Part shown: positions 37,501 to 48,836 of the stretch, piece by piece | How positions within the stretch are numbered: the first letter of the stretch is position 1 | Layout: each line of letters opens with the position of its first letter | Assembly: GCA_026122225.1 (NCBI GenBank) | Contig: JANEZZ010002677.1 | Coordinates: forward strand, 496,001 to 560,000 | Direction: 5' to 3' | DNA: 64,000 nt | Source of the DNA: Heloderma charlesbogerti | Taxonomy: Eukaryota; Chordata; Lepidosauria; Squamata; Helodermatidae | Position numbers and translations under genes: made by a program | Notes under the pieces: model-generated | Told to the model about the DNA's origin: nothing | Database searches by the model: none | The model's input: only the letters and a program-made list of their open reading frames with translations

Positions 37501-40500
37501 AGGGAGCCCAAAGGTTCCTGGCTGCTCATTTGCATAATACTAAATCATCATTTGGGGTTACCTTTGAGCCACCCCTATGAAACTTTAACTCTGGGAGGCT
37601 TGCCTAGCAGTCCCTAGACCTACACACCTCTCAATTTACAATTCTGAGAGACTACACCTCTGGTCAAAAGACATACATAGTGATCTTAAGCATGTTTACT
37701 TGGAAATACATTCCACCGAATTTAATGGAACGAATGTTCTAGAAACTGTGGTGAGATTTGTAGCCTCAGTATGTATATAGTGTTCCTAAGTGCTTCACAT
37801 ACATTATGGCAGTAATAATTACGACAAACTTGTAAGACAGGCCAGTATTCTTATTTCCATACTAAAGGAGAAGGGGTGTGGGTGAAGGTTGAGTGGCTTA
37901 CCAAGGTTACCATGAGACCATAGCCAAGCTGAGATTTGAGTCAGAATAGTCTCAGCTTGAAGCTCTTCACTGCTCCACTACATCAGCTTTCTTTCATGGG
38001 AAAAAGGCACAAGGAGCGGAGTCATACCCAGAAAGTTAGGGAGCAACATGCCATTTCAAGCAAATTGCGAAACAATATTTGCAACCAGCTTGCTGTGGAG
38101 ACCAGCACATTAGCCCCCTGTGTGGGTCTCTTACCCCACATTATTGCTCTGTTGCTCTGTGAGCAGTGTTCTGCAAACATACAAACATCTCAGGAACACA
38201 TAGCAGACAATGGCCTGGTTCACACTAACAACAACCTAGAGCAGAGGTCCCTAATCAGTGGGACCTGTCGTGTCTATGGATCTTAGGCTGCATCTTATTC
38301 AGCGAAAACGTTTGCTTCATGTCTACTGGGACACCGCTACATCTCCTTAACAAAGGATTGTCTAACTCAGCTAATTGCAGGCGGGGCAATACAGCAAATG
38401 CTTCTTTTAAGCATATGTTTTAGCAATGTCCAGTAGTTGCTTCTTTTATTACACAGAAAAAAAATTGTACTGGAACAGACTTTAAAATTCACTGAGGTAT
38501 ACGCTCCTTTAACTTACTTACCTGCTTTATGGAAATAAACAAATGGATTCTCTGTACCCTTTTGACAGCTAAAAAGCTAATATTACAACACTGGAAGAAT
38601 AAACGCTCCCCTCCTATAATGCAATGACTGAGGACTTTACAACACTTCCAATATTTGAACAATTGGGAAATAGACGTCACCTTCAAATGGAGACTTATTT
38701 GGATCTTTGGTCCACTTTTGTTGCAGCCCAAGTATAATTGCTAGAACATTGCATGCATTCATACAAATCCATGTATGTATAGTTAAAAAATGAGAAAAAA
38801 ATCAGGTGCCCATGGGCACCATGCCTGCAGGCGCCGTGCTGGGGACGCTGGCATAGAGTACAGGTTGCTGCTACATCATTAACAACCCAGGAAGAGAGCC
38901 TACGGTGGGGTTGGAGTGGCTGGTTATTTTTGGGGGGGGGGGAATGCAGTTTATATTTCAAAAATTAAATTATGTAATTATCCAACCTACTCAGTTCAAA
39001 TTAATTGTTCCAGAAAGCAATAAACAGTTGCCATTCAGCGCAGAATACGATTCATTTTTATTGCGCACACTATCAGTTAATTTATCAATTCGAGCAATTT
39101 TCAATACCTTAAACAACCATTCTCTAGATGTGGAAGTTCTGACATTTTTCCAATATCTAGCCAGTACAAGTCTAGCAGCTATTAATATAATCAAATCCTT
39201 ATTAGTTTTTTCTGTAACTTCCGATAAATAGTTTAGGGCACAATCCTATCAGAGTAGGAGGCTGCCTCCGAACTTGGAGGCGACTGCCTATCCAACGCAG
39301 GGCAGGAGAAGCACAGAGGGGATCATCCCCTCCATGCTTCAGCCACCCTGAAGCATTTACAGCTAGACAGCTAATTCTGGCTGTCTAGCTGTAGGACCTT
39401 GGAGCGCGGGAAGCGGCAGCCAGACAACACGTAGGATGTGTCGTACAGGCATTTCTGACTACCCCGCCCTGACACGCCCCCAGGAACACCCTGTTTTTGC
39501 CGTTCTGTGCTCCTCTTCCGAGCGTGGGGCCATTCCGCGCTGACTAGCGGCCATAGGATTGCTCCCTCCATAATACAGACAATATATCAAATCTTATATT
39601 AATGCCTGTTATTACATATATACTGAACCACTGACTGTCAGTATTCTTGGACCTCTGGACAATTCTACCGTACATAGATCAAATTTGTATCTACCCTCCC
39701 ACACTTCCAACAACCAGACCCATCCCTCCTTTATATTCTGTTCATTCTTTGTGGAGTCATACAACATCTATAAATAAAATGTTATACTGAGCTTCTTTCA
39801 AGGAAGTACTAACTAGAAAGTATTACTTACTTTGAGGATTTCTAATCACACTTTATCTTCTATAGATCTTGCAATATCCCTCTCCCATCTCTTCTTCAAT
39901 AAGACATCAACTTTCTTAAAAGTGATAAGCTGATATAGATGTGATAGTATTTTTTTCTTTCCTACTTCACCTGCAATAATGTTCTCTAATACAGTCTTCT
40001 GTCTCAAACATACTATTTCTAGATTGTATAAAATGAAGTTCCTGATTTGAAAAAGATCATACCATGGAGGTGTCCTTCCAGCCCTATTTCCAGACAACGT
40101 ATCCCTTGAGATAACCACTACATCATTCACCAGACTTGTAACCTACAGCAACCATGAATTTCCCATTGTTGAAAACTCCCTCCTATATTAACAGATTTTT
40201 TGTATCTAACAACTGATGTTAAGGGCGCAATCCTAACTAGATAGGCGGCTCCCTCCGAAATCGGAGGCAACCGCCTATCCAAAGCAAGGCAGGAGAGGCA
40301 AGGGGGGGATCGTTCCCTCTGCACCTCTCCTGCCTTGCTATTTCTCACTAGACAGCCGTTTTTGGCTGTCTAGAGGCAGGGGGGATGACCAGGAGAGGAA
40401 GCTGCCATACGACACATTGGATGTGTCGTACGCACAGCTCTGTTCTCCCCCCACCCTGGAAAGCCCCCCCGAACACCCCTTTTCAGTCACTCCGCACTCC

Positions 40501-43500
40501 TCTTCCGAGCGCAGAGGATGGGGCTTCTACGCGCCGCCTCCAAGGCAGCGTGGACAAGGGGGAAAGTCAGTTTTCCGGGAACCGACCTCGGAGCACAGGC
40601 TCCATGGTCGGTTCCCGGAAATGAGCATATCCTATGGCCCTCTAGACAGTGTCTAGTGGGCCATAGGATTGCTCCCTAAAGGTTAAAACTCTGGATGCAA
40701 TCTACTCCTATATTTAAACCAAGCAGTCAGTGATGTCTTAGGATTACTTTATCCTGAATAATACTTTGTACTATTTCCTTTGCCATCCATGAGGGAGCAC
40801 CTAAAAGAACTGGAATTAATTCTTGTTCCAACAAAAACGTACCTGCTTAGAGTCAATGGGGGCTGCAGGAGACTCCAGTTCTATGGTCACAGGCCCATCA
40901 TTTTGGATGTGTACCTGCATGTATTCACCAAATTTACCATCTGAAAAATTAGAAACTTTTGGTTTTGTTAAAGTCACAATGCTACTTCTTTCAGTTCAAA
41001 GCCAAAGCAACCTACACTGTATTTTGGGGATATGGTTTGTTTTAAACACTTTCTCCATGACTGTGAGAGCTACAAACATTTTAATAGTAATAAAAATAAA
41101 GACACATGTGACTTTGCAAGCATGATAGTAAATTAACAAAGTCTTTAATTTTTCCAGAATCCAGATACCCATGTCCGAGCAGCTAATTAGGCAAATGATG
41201 CCTGGCACACACCGGTTCTGCCGCTTAAACAAGCCGCTGTGGCTTGTTACCTTTAACCAAGGTAATCATGTGAACTGGCCCAATAAGGATTCAGTTCAGT
41301 ACTATAGGTTTCAGACATCATCTTTATAGTATCACTTGATAGTTTACAATAAACTTTTGTTTACATAAAAAACTTTCATTTGACTCAATGGGGTTGGACT
41401 ATGGTCTTATAGGCCCTTCCAACCCTACTATTCTATGATTCTATGACATATTCTATAAATCATTCTGTCAATGACAATGACAACAACAACAAACTAGATT
41501 CCACTGAATACAAAACAGTTGACATGAAGCTGGCATTTAAAAACAGATTTAAACAGGCACTGCCCCTTCCAAACGAACACAAGGTAACTGATCATATCTT
41601 TGCACTGCCTATCAGGATCAGGAACCTTAAACTTTCCCTATGTACTGTTTTATTTATTTCCATTCAAGCAGGATAAGGAATGCCTTAAATTAAATATGAC
41701 AGTATATTTAAACAGATTATTTTAAGTATACACTGCTGTATGGTTGGGATATGTTAGTTCCAAATAAAGTTGGAGAGCACTGTTAAGGGTCAAAGTGATG
41801 CTTTTTATCAGACCAACTGTTTTTGTAGGGGAGCAAGTTTAGGAAATGCACAAAACTAAACCTCTAGTTAGGGCTACACTGCATGTTTCATTTAGTTACA
41901 TGCTTCTTTCTCCTGGGTTCTGATTAAAAAAAAAAAAGCAAAGCAACCATGGTTGGCTTCAAGACTGAGCAGTGGACTGGCAGGCAACAGGAATGCAACT
42001 TGACCCTTTCACTGCCAGCCATCTGTCCACTCAAAAACAACCAGCCTGGGGTAATATGAAAGTCTGCATCCTGCATTGCAAACACTGATTGGTTCTAATT
42101 AAGATGGGACGGGGGAGAACTGTGGGGAAAAAGTCATAGCTGAAGGAAGGAATTCCCTCAGAAGAAGCATATATTCCGGGGGCCAATGCTTCCCATGTAC
42201 CACAGTCTTTTAAGCTGAAAGGCGGCAATCCCCTATTAGGATCTGGAAAGCAGGGGAGACGGGAATTAGGTTCAGATAACACATACTCCATGCTGAAGGG
42301 AATGAAGCAACAGACAGCTTACTTCCCTCTAATCCGCCTGCCAGCCCTCACCAGTCCTGAGAGCTCATGCCTTCCTGTTGCTCTTAGCTGCCAATGTTCC
42401 AAGGCAACAAAAGGGCAGCGCACATGGCCCTGAAACAGGGGTGGGTGGGTGGGTGGGTGGGTGGGTGGAAGCAGACATGTCATTTCAGAAGTCCAGTAAT
42501 TTCCTGCATACCTTTACGATCACCCCACCTTCTAATCAGTAGCAACACCTTCCTGCCCTGTCTCTCCAACCATTTTTAAATCCAGCGCATCTGTATATAG
42601 GCATGCATGTAGGAATGACATTTTAGCATCCCTATACATTTTGTTTTAATGAACCAAAATGGCTACTTGCTTTTGTTCTCTTACCTACATATTTGAGGGC
42701 ACAAAGATCTCTTAAAATGACTGATAAGAAACAAAATATAGCAATTCCCAAGGGCAAGCAGGTTTTACTACACATCTGGATTCCTCACTGAAAAACTTTC
42801 CCCATTCATCTAACAATATACGTTTTGCCTTACCTTTAATGAGCTCTGGCTTGTATGTTTTGCGAAGGTGTTCTAGGAAGCTGTTATAGAAAGACTCTGC
42901 TTGTTCTGTAGGCATTGCCATATGATAGTCTGGCTTATTTCCTTTCAGGATACACTGAAGGGTAAACTGGCTGACACACAACACTTCGTACTGCTTGTCC
43001 ATTACACTTTTAGACCAGTGTTTCCCACTTTCATCTTCAAACACACGTAGGTTTAAAATTTTTCGAACCCTAAGTGGAAAAGCAGAAGGCATGCATGGAT
43101 GTTCTCTGGAATTAAGAAGACTCCCACAATTCTACATAAAAGTGAAAAGAAAAAAAGTACACCCACAAAATTAGGAACTAGTATGATATAACATATCCAT
43201 ATTTTGATAATTCAGCCAAATTATCTTGGGTTCCTTGCAAGAGAAAAAAAGGCGGGATATAAATGCAATAAAATAAAAAAAAATAAAAATTATACAAGAA
43301 CAATTAACATTCATTTAAAATGTACAAGTTAAGTGTACATAACCATGAAACAGAAGAAAAAGTGTGATACTTTGTACTGACTTACATATGCTCAAGCTCT
43401 TTTTGGGTATCTTCCACAGATAAACCTAGCAGCACACAAATGCCTTGTCCAATGGAACTTATTTGTTCTCCACCAACTATAGAGGAATTAAAAAAAAATA

Positions 43501-45068
43501 GTTTAAACTTCCAGAATTTCTCTTTTATGTCATATGCCAATATATATCCTATCAGGCTACAGTGACAATGGAATTGCAAAGGTTTCTTGTACTTGAATTA
43601 AGAAGCCAGCTTACTGGCCATAACTCAACACCCCTTAGGTACCAATTCTATTTCTAAAGGAGAATTTTCTAACAACCTTAAAAGAATAGATAAATTTTGG
43701 AATATTATGAGAAGGTCCTTCCCCAAGAACAAAAGAACAAGCATACAAATGCAACTGGGACTCAAAATATTTACTTCATGTTACTATCTGCTTTGGTTCA
43801 AGGTCAGTATACACTACACCCTTTTAATATAAAGCAGTCTCCAATTCATTACAAGAGTAGAACACTCCTGCATTTAATAGCTGGATAGAAGGGAGGCAGT
43901 TTGCGGGTGAAGTTCTCCCAGGGCTATAAAGTTCTCCTTCTACACCAAGGATGGGGAACCCTTTTCATGTGAAGGATACTAACCCAGAGGGAAAGTCAGT
44001 TGGGTGGAGTCAGAGCTAAAAGTGGTTAGCATTTGCAGCATAGCATAACTTTTTCTCAACCCTTTAATCTGTTTTCAGTGTTAGGGGCTCAACCCTGGAG
44101 AAACATGCAAAGGAATAGGGTGTACTTGCAGAATGGACCTTCTACATGCCTGATGAATCACAGCCCAAGCTACCACACATCTGGGATTATCCAGGTAGAT
44201 CATCCAGGTCAGCAAGTGCAACTTGCAAGCAAGCATGAAGGTGTAAGGCAGGTTCCTCACCCTCTTGAAAGGAGCATGCCAAGCAATTTTTGGTCTTTTC
44301 ACAGGCATGAGGATCTCACAGGGGATGGGATTACCTGCAGCTCACAGCATGAGATACACTCAGTGGCAAACCAGGGTTCATCTTGGGACTCTGAGCATGC
44401 AGACTCTGACTTCTCCATCGCCAGATTTTCTCTCTCTCTCTCGCCCTCCCCACCCTCCACCCCAAATCCTGTTTTTTGTGACATCTTGCCTGATGAAGAG
44501 ACACGGAGCTCTTGAAAGCTTACATAATTTTTGTGATCTTTCGGTTGACTAAACAGCAGTATTACACTAACATGGGTTCTGAAAGGCGGGATGGTTGGTG
44601 TATGTGCGAAATGGCCCTCGGGACGCAATCCTATGCATGTTTAGACAGAAGACCTACAACTCCCAGCGTTCCCCAGCCGGCGCCCTTAGCTCGGTTACTG
44701 CATGTCCGCTGGGTCCAAGGGAAGCGCTGGCTAGGGGCCATTTTGCGCGCATCCACACACGCACCCCGCAGGGAGTCGCAGGCAACCCCGTCTCTGTTCA
44801 CCTGCATAACGTACCTCCCTGTGCCTCGTCCCCACGTCACGTTTTAGGAGCACACCTTTAAAAAGCACCTTAGGGGTGCACGTGAAAACGGTACGTGGCG
44901 ACCGCGAGGCGTGTTTTCAAAGGGGGCGGCGGGAGACCCGTGCCTGCGGAGCCGACTTCTGGGGCGCCTGAAACCTCGCCTGCGGGGTGGGCGCGTGTGC
45001 GCCAGGGGGAGCGGCCGCCGCCCACCTGTCACGCTGGCCCGAGCGACGCGCTGGATGACGGCCTTCAT
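25437..45068 (-). CDS. DTD1: DTD1, D-aminoacyl-tRNA deacylase 1, complete, five coding exons
   Basis: Exons are 45068-45026, 43476-43386, 43069-42834, 40940-40843 and 25592-25437 (43, 91, 236, 98 and 156 nt). They sum to 624 nt, a 207 aa protein in one open frame. DTD hydrolyses D-amino acids, and mischarged glycine, from tRNA and acts as a homodimer. The start MKAVIQRVARASVTVGGEQI, the SQFTL motif (residues 78-82) and the Gly-cisPro motif GPVT (139-142) are the family's signature and active-site elements, and all are intact. Residues about 157-207 are the charged, Ser/Lys/Glu-rich C-terminal tail typical of vertebrate DTD1, ending SSGAEGDVSSEREP. This tail has its own exon behind a 15,250 bp intron. 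Human DTD1 is 209 aa. An AATAAA on the minus strand at 25013-25008 is a candidate poly(A) signal. The ATG has a strong context (CACCATGA) and lies in a CpG island. Confidence 0.96.
26113..26788. mobile_element. Non-autonomous hAT-like element in DTD1 intron 4
   Basis: 676 bp. The ends are GAGTAGGGAACC and GGTTCCCCACCCCTG, flanked by CCATAAAA (26105-26112) and CCATAAAC (26789-26796), 7 of 8. Inside, a block pairing an AAGCCTCC- or AAACGCC-type motif with TATTGG/TGTTGG..ATGGAGG recurs near 26310, 26480 and 26640. No transposase. Confidence 0.7.
27930..28184 (-). pseudogene. Unidentified coding-like segment in DTD1 intron 4
   Basis: An 84-codon frame, ending in TAA, with coding-like composition: PPEVKIPEKTLQVPAEG, CVCELKPPRIVLGSEF, LTLVAYGEGRTSGG. 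Just upstream, about 28350-28190, other frames read protein-like pieces (NELFDPTEAYCDLHSL) broken by stops. The pattern suggests the 3' end of a processed pseudogene of a gene I do not recognise. A terminal exon of an unknown gene is possible. I see no poly(A) tract or splice acceptor that decides between them. Confidence 0.35.
28705..28920. repeat. Long imperfect inverted repeat (palindromic MITE-like)
   Basis: The left arm (28705-28803) and right arm (28808-28920) are inverse copies. Each carries AACTCTGGGTTGT-like ends and a GAGTGAGNATGCnnGCTCC core. The spacer is a few bases. Target duplication not identified. Confidence 0.6.
28921..29580. repeat. Region of AAACCATGGTTT-type palindromes
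   Basis: The motif AAACCATGGTTT or a close form occurs near 29061 and 29542, with related pieces near 29349, and again outside at about 37420. A local inverted repeat GAAACTGCCTCCAAACT / AGTTTGGAGGCAACTCC lies at about 29320-29390. Probably degraded MITEs. Confidence 0.4.
29625..29866 (-). mobile_element. tRNA-derived SINE (CORE/MIR-like body)
   Basis: Read on minus, it starts with a tRNA-like head near 29866 (GTGATGTAGTGATTAGAGG). The core GCTCACTGGGCGACTTTGGG and the tail AAGCCACCTTGGGTTCC follow, ending in an ATT repeat at 29625. Same family as 48331-48836. Confidence 0.75.
29867..31996. other. DTD1 intron 4, no gene recognised
   Basis: AT-rich intronic sequence. No exon-like conserved frame seen on either strand. 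Confidence 0.4.
32005..32739 (+). mobile_element. Non-autonomous hAT-like element with three palindromes, copy 2
   Basis: 735 bp with TAGGGAT at the left end and ATCCCTA at the right. It is flanked by GGCAACAC (31997-32004) and GGCATCAC (32740-32747), 7 of 8. Inside are three copies of one palindrome (32275-32316, 32391-32422 and about 32466-32494, core GATAGGCTACGTAAATACTT). They alternate with CGCAAATGGCGG / CCGCCATTTGCG inverted blocks. The left part contains a repeated GAGGCGCTCCATCCCT at about 32061 and 32101. No transposase. Confidence 0.85.
32975..34012 (-). pseudogene. CR1 ORF2 reverse transcriptase C-terminal part
   Basis: 345 codons from PHDILMSKLAQ through GVPQGSVLGPVLF, the FADDTKLGG catalytic motif and the C-terminal [20 protein letters not shown] to LDSHLSGML. 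The frame reads on upstream through an LDFSKAFDKV motif to a TGA near 34147. Confidence 0.9.
34756..36900 (-). pseudogene. CR1 ORF1-ORF2 open frame: zinc finger, esterase and endonuclease
   Basis: 714 codons with no stop between the ORF1 part (zinc finger about 12-35, coiled coil about 38-85, esterase about 175-340) and the ORF2 endonuclease (about 390-620). The frame ends at an in-frame TAG inside ORF2, so no reverse transcriptase is attached. The two parts are normally treated as separate CR1 ORFs; here they share a frame. Confidence 0.85.
37381..39235. other. DTD1 intron 4; MIR-like SINE scrap
   Basis: The block at about 37770-37975 (minus) resembles an old MIR/CORE SINE (TAAGTGCTTCACATAC, GTGGCTTACCAAGGTTAC). 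No gene seen in the rest. Confidence 0.4.
39236..39566. mobile_element. Harbinger-like MITE
   Basis: Ends GGGCACAATCCTAT and ATAGGATTGCTCCC, same family as 40223-40676. TTA on the left; the right flank is diverged. Inside are the paired GACAGCTAATTCTGGCTGTC hairpin and CGACACATCC-like blocks. Confidence 0.7.
40223..40676. mobile_element. Harbinger-like MITE in DTD1 intron 4
   Basis: 454 bp. Inverted ends GGGCGCAATCCTA and ATAGGATTGCTCCC, with TAA flanks on both sides (40220-40222 and 40677-40679). The 3 bp TWA duplication is the PIF/Harbinger signature. No transposase. Confidence 0.8.
40843..40940 (-). CDS. DTD1: DTD1 coding exon 4 (Gly-cisPro motif)
   Basis: The acceptor is TTTTTCAG and the donor is GTACGT. 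It encodes DGKFGEYMQVHIQNDGPVT to APIDSKQ. It lies 167 bp below the end of a Harbinger-like MITE at 40223-40676. Confidence 0.95.
41391..41446 (+). mobile_element. Severely truncated CR1 3' tip
   Basis: 56 bp with only the CR1 terminus, ending in two ATTCTATG octamers, in DTD1 intron 3. Confidence 0.8.
42438..42468. repeat. (GGGT)n microsatellite
   Basis: About seven GGGT units in DTD1 intron 3. The run is G-rich enough for quadruplex formation. Confidence 0.9.
42834..43069 (-). CDS. DTD1: DTD1 coding exon 3 (catalytic SQFTL motif)
   Basis: The acceptor is CACTTAG and the donor is GTAAGG. It encodes VRKILNLRVFEDESGKHW through CVSQFTLQC to YKPELIK. The Ser-Gln-x-x-Thr of the active site is present. 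Confidence 0.96.
43386..43476 (-). CDS. DTD1: DTD1 coding exon 2
   Basis: The acceptor is CTATAG and the donor is GTAAGT. It encodes VGGEQISSIGQGICVLLGL to KELEHM; the Met45 codon is split with exon 3. Confidence 0.96.
44618..44685 (+). mobile_element. Half of a Harbinger-like hairpin MITE upstream of the CpG island
   Basis: CGCAATCCTATGCATGTTTA and ACCTACAACTCCCAGCGTT match the left arm of the hairpin MITE at 54041-54163. The right arm is absent. Confidence 0.6.
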
Positions 45069-45850
45069 GGTGCCGCGGAGGCGATGGGCCGGCGAAGTAG
45101 CCGCTGAAGCGGGCTCCGGGGAGGCGCCTGAACTTCCGGCACGGACAGGAAGCGAGCGAGAGCCCCGCCCCTCCGCCGCGTTACGCCCCATAAAACTGAG
45201 GGGCAGAGCAGCCCGCTCGCCTTTCTCTCTCCGGGCAGGCGCGGAAGCCCCCTCAGAAAGCGAGGGGGGGAACGAGGGTTCCCCTCACAAATCAGGCCCC
45301 AGCTGGAAAGGGCACCGATCCCTCCCTTGGCGGCTGCCGTTCGTTTCCAGGCCGACACGCCGCTGCCCCTCACAGCCGTCCTGAAATGCAGGGCCTCTCC
45401 GTGGTTTTCCGTGGGCGCGCCTCAATTCTTTCTCGGGGCCCGGAAGCTCCATCGCCAGACAGACGGGCAATTTGCTATCCCGTTTCCTACCTCTACGCTT
45501 CAAAAAGCGGAGGAGAAATTACTTGCGCGCGCGCGCTGGGCTAGAGTGAGCGGGGGTTGGCGCCCTCTGGAGAAGCACCCCAGGTGTTGCAGCCGGCGGG
45601 GTGCCGGGAACAGGTGGGGGGCGCTTGGAGGGCGCGGGGGAAGGGAAGGGAAGGCAGGCAGCCGGCGCCCTGCCGCTGCCCGAAGGAGCCGGGCAGAGAA
45701 ATGTGGCAACCCTGGGGGCGAGGGAGGGAGCTTTGGCTGGGATGCTCCCCGCGGTGGCTGCTGGGTTCGGCCTCGCCCGGGGTGGCCACGCGCCCTTTTC
45801 CACACAGCAGAATGTCCTGTTTTCCCTTTGGCAGAGCAAACGTGTGTTAC
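44885..45850 (-). promoter_or_regulatory. CpG island over DTD1 exon 1
   Basis: About 950 bp dense in CG dinucleotides within otherwise AT-rich DNA, covering DTD1 exon 1 and extending about 780 bp upstream of the ATG. Many overlapping open frames on both strands here follow from the GC content and show no known domain. It is probably the DTD1 promoter. I see no supported gene leaving it on the plus strand. Confidence 0.75.
45026..45068 (-). CDS. DTD1: DTD1 coding exon 1
   Basis: Encodes MKAVIQRVARASVT plus the first base of Val15. The donor is GTGGGC at 45025-45020. Reading through the donor gives the longer spurious frame over 44844-45191. Confidence 0.95.
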
Positions 45851-45971
45851 CAGCACCCTGCCACACCCTCTCAGGTGACCCCTTCCAGTCGAAGACCCGG
45901 CTTCCCCCCACCCCGAAATCAACTTCCAGCTGTCGTCAAAGTAGCAGCTGCTCATCGGCAAACACTGGGAA

Positions 45972-48306
45972 TGTATTTATTTATTTCATTTCTATGCTGC
46001 CTAATAGCCAAAGCGCTCTGGGTGGTTCACAGAAATTAAAACCAAAAAGCACACAGTAAAACAATATAAAATATAAAGGCATTAAAACCACAATATAACA
46101 ATACAACCAGAATAAAACCTAGCAGCAATGCAGAGATTTAAAATACAGATTTAAAACAGCAAAGCTAAAAGACTAGAAAGCTAAAATGCCTGAGAAAATA
46201 AAAAGGTTTTCACCTGGCACCAGAAGGAATACAATGTAGGTGCCAGGCGAACCTCACTAGGGAGCTCATTCCACAGCCAGGGTGCCACAGCAGAAAAGGC
46301 CCTCCTGTAGTCATCTACCTCACTTCCTTTGGCAGGGGCTCACAGAGAAGGACCGCTGAGGATGATCTTAAGGTCTGGGCAGGCACATATGGGAGGAGGT
46401 GATCCTTCAGAGAACCTGGCGCAAATACCAGCACTTTGAATCAGGCCCGGAAATGGACTGGCAGCCAGTACAGCTGGGAAAGTACCAGCGTAACAATCTT
46501 GCTGCCCTATTTTGGACTAGCTGAAGTTTCCGGACCGTTTTCAAAGACAGCCCCATGTGTAACGAACGCATTGCAGTAATCCAGACGAGAAGTTATCAGA
46601 GCATGGATAACAGTTGCTAGGCTATCTCTGCCCAGATAAGGGTGTAGTTGGTATACCAGCCTAAGCTGATAAAAAGTGCTCCATACCACTGAGTCCATCT
46701 GTGCCTCAAGTGACAGTTCTGGGTTCAAGAGCACCTCCAAACTATGAACCTGATCCTTTAGGGGGAGTGTAACCCCCTCCAGAACAGGTTGAATATCACC
46801 TAGCCGGGCAAACGAACCACCTACTAACACTACCTCTGTCTTGTCTGGATTGAGTTTCAGTTTATTGGCCCTTATCCAGTCCATTACTGTGCCCAGGCAC
46901 TGATTCAGAACAGCCACTGCCTCACCTGGGTTTGATAAGAGAGGTACAGCTGGGTGTCATCCAGCTGGATGGCATCTCAGCCCACACCTCTGGATAGTCT
47001 CCCCTAGCAGTTTCATGTAGATGTTAAACAGCATGGGAGATAAAATAGAGCCCTGTGGAACCCCATGGCATAATTGCAGAGCAATAATCCCCCAGCACCA
47101 CCTTCTGGAATCTGCCATCCAAGTAGGAGCAGAACCACTGCAGTGCAGTGCCTCCAATTCCCAACCCAGACAACCTATCCAGAAAGATACCATGGTTGAT
47201 GGTATCGAAAGCCTCTGAGAGGTCCAGGAGAATCAACAGGGTCACACTCCCTCATCTCATTCCTGGCAGAGGTCATCCCACAGGGCAACCAGGGCAGTTT
47301 CCGTTCCAAAGGTAGGCCTGAAGCCGGGTTGAAATGGATCTAGATTATTGGTTTCATTCAAGAGTGCCTGGAGCTGTCCTGCAGCCACCCGCTCAAGCAC
47401 CTTGCCCAGGAAGGGGATGTTGGCCACCAGCCTATAATTGTTAATGTCCTCCGGGTCCAGGTTAGGCTTTTTTCAGGAGTGGTCTGATTACTGCCTCTAT
47501 TAAAGAGGCCGGCACCACTCCCTCTCTCAAGGAGGAATTTACAACCTCCTGTACCCAGTCAGACATCCCCTCCTTGTTTGATATAATAAGCAATGAAGGG
47601 CAAGGGTCAAGCACACAAGTGGTGGACCGGACTTGGCCAAGCACCTTGTCTGCATCCTCAGGTCTCAGTAACTGAAACTCATCCAATAAAACTGGACCAG
47701 AGGGTGCTCTGAACACTTCTACTAATGGAACTGCATTAATTGTGGTGTCCAATTCATGATGAATCTGAGCAACTTTGTCTTCAAAGTGCCATGCAAACTC
47801 ATCACAGCATGCAACTGTGGGTTTCAAAGTCTCCCCGGCCCAGAATGTAACAGGCCACGAACCACTCGGAAAAGCTCCGCTGGACAACACTGAGAAGATG
47901 CAATGCTGGTGGAAAAGAACTGTCTCTTTGCCACCCTCACTGCCAGAGTAGGCTTGATAATGAGCTCTAACCTGTGTTCGGTCAGACTCAGCACGAGTTT
48001 TCCTCCACCTGAGTTCTAGCCATCTCCTCTCTTGCTTCATTGCCCTCAGCTCAGGTATATACCAAGGAGCTGGCTGGGCTCTGCCCAGAAGGAGAGGGTG
48101 CTTGGGTGCGATCGTGTCAACTGCCTGAGTCATCTCTGCATTCCACAGAGCGACCTGAGCTTCAACAGGAGCACCAGCCATACCAGCAGGAAAATCCCCC
48201 AGAGCCCTCTGGAATCCATTAGCCTCCAGGGGCAGACCACTTTAATAGGTGTCCCACCCTTGCAGAGGGGAAAGGCTGCTGAGAGTCTAAACCGCAGCAG
48301 GAAGTG
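45972..48306 (-). mobile_element. L2-type LINE, about 2.3 kb, decayed
   Basis: The tail at 45972 is the inverse of the L2 3' consensus. Minus-strand peptides in order are an endonuclease-RT linker (48181-47462), RT block LLDLSEAFDTINHGIFLDRL (47245-47024), VPQGSILSPMLFNIYMKLLGE (47193-46957) and NPDKTEVVLVGG to ITSRLDYCNAF (46917-46507). The frames differ, so it is frameshifted. Its 5' side ends where a foldback element begins. Confidence 0.85.
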
Positions 48307-48330
48307 ATAAAAAACGGATCCCAATGATTT

Positions 48331-48836
48331 CATATAGTTTTTACTTTATTTATTGTATTTATATCCCGCTTTTTTTCCTCCTTAAGGAACCCAAGGCGGT
48401 GTACGTAATCCTCCATTTTATCCTCACAACAACAACCCAGAAGGCAGGACACAGAATAATAGGATCAAGTTACAGGAAGCCAGATTCCAGCTGAACATCA
48501 GGAAAAACTTCCTGTCAGAGCAATAAGACAATGGAACCGATTACCTAGGGAGGTGGTGGGCTCTACCACACTGGTGGCATTCAAGATGAAGCTGGACAGC
48601 CATCTGTCAGGGATGCTTTGACTTAGATTCCTGCATTGAGCAGGGGGTTGGAGTCGATGGTCTCATAGGCCCCTTCCAGCCCTACTATTCTATGAACCCT
48701 GTGAGGTAGGTTGGGCTGATAGTCAATGACCGGCCCAAAGTCACCCAGTGAGCTTCCATGGCTGAGTGGGGACTAGAACCTGGATTTCCCGACTCCCAGT
48801 CCATCACTAGCTACTACACCACACTGGTTCTCCCAT
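48331..48836 (-). mobile_element. SINE inside the foldback element, itself split by CR1
   Basis: Two halves (48331-48443 and 48695-48836) together match the SINE at 29625-29866. TTTTTA borders it on both sides. Confidence 0.75.
48444..48694 (+). mobile_element. CR1 3' fragment inside the SINE
   Basis: Matches the CR1 terminus (AAGCCAGATTCCAGCTGAAC to CCTACTATTCTATG). AACCC occurs just before it and just after it, as a short duplication of the SINE's AACAACCCTGTGAGG site. Confidence 0.8.

Noticed and set aside
44844..46059. Many long frames on both strands around 45 kb
   Set aside because: They arise from the GC content of the DTD1 CpG island. Only the 43 nt of exon 1 is supported.
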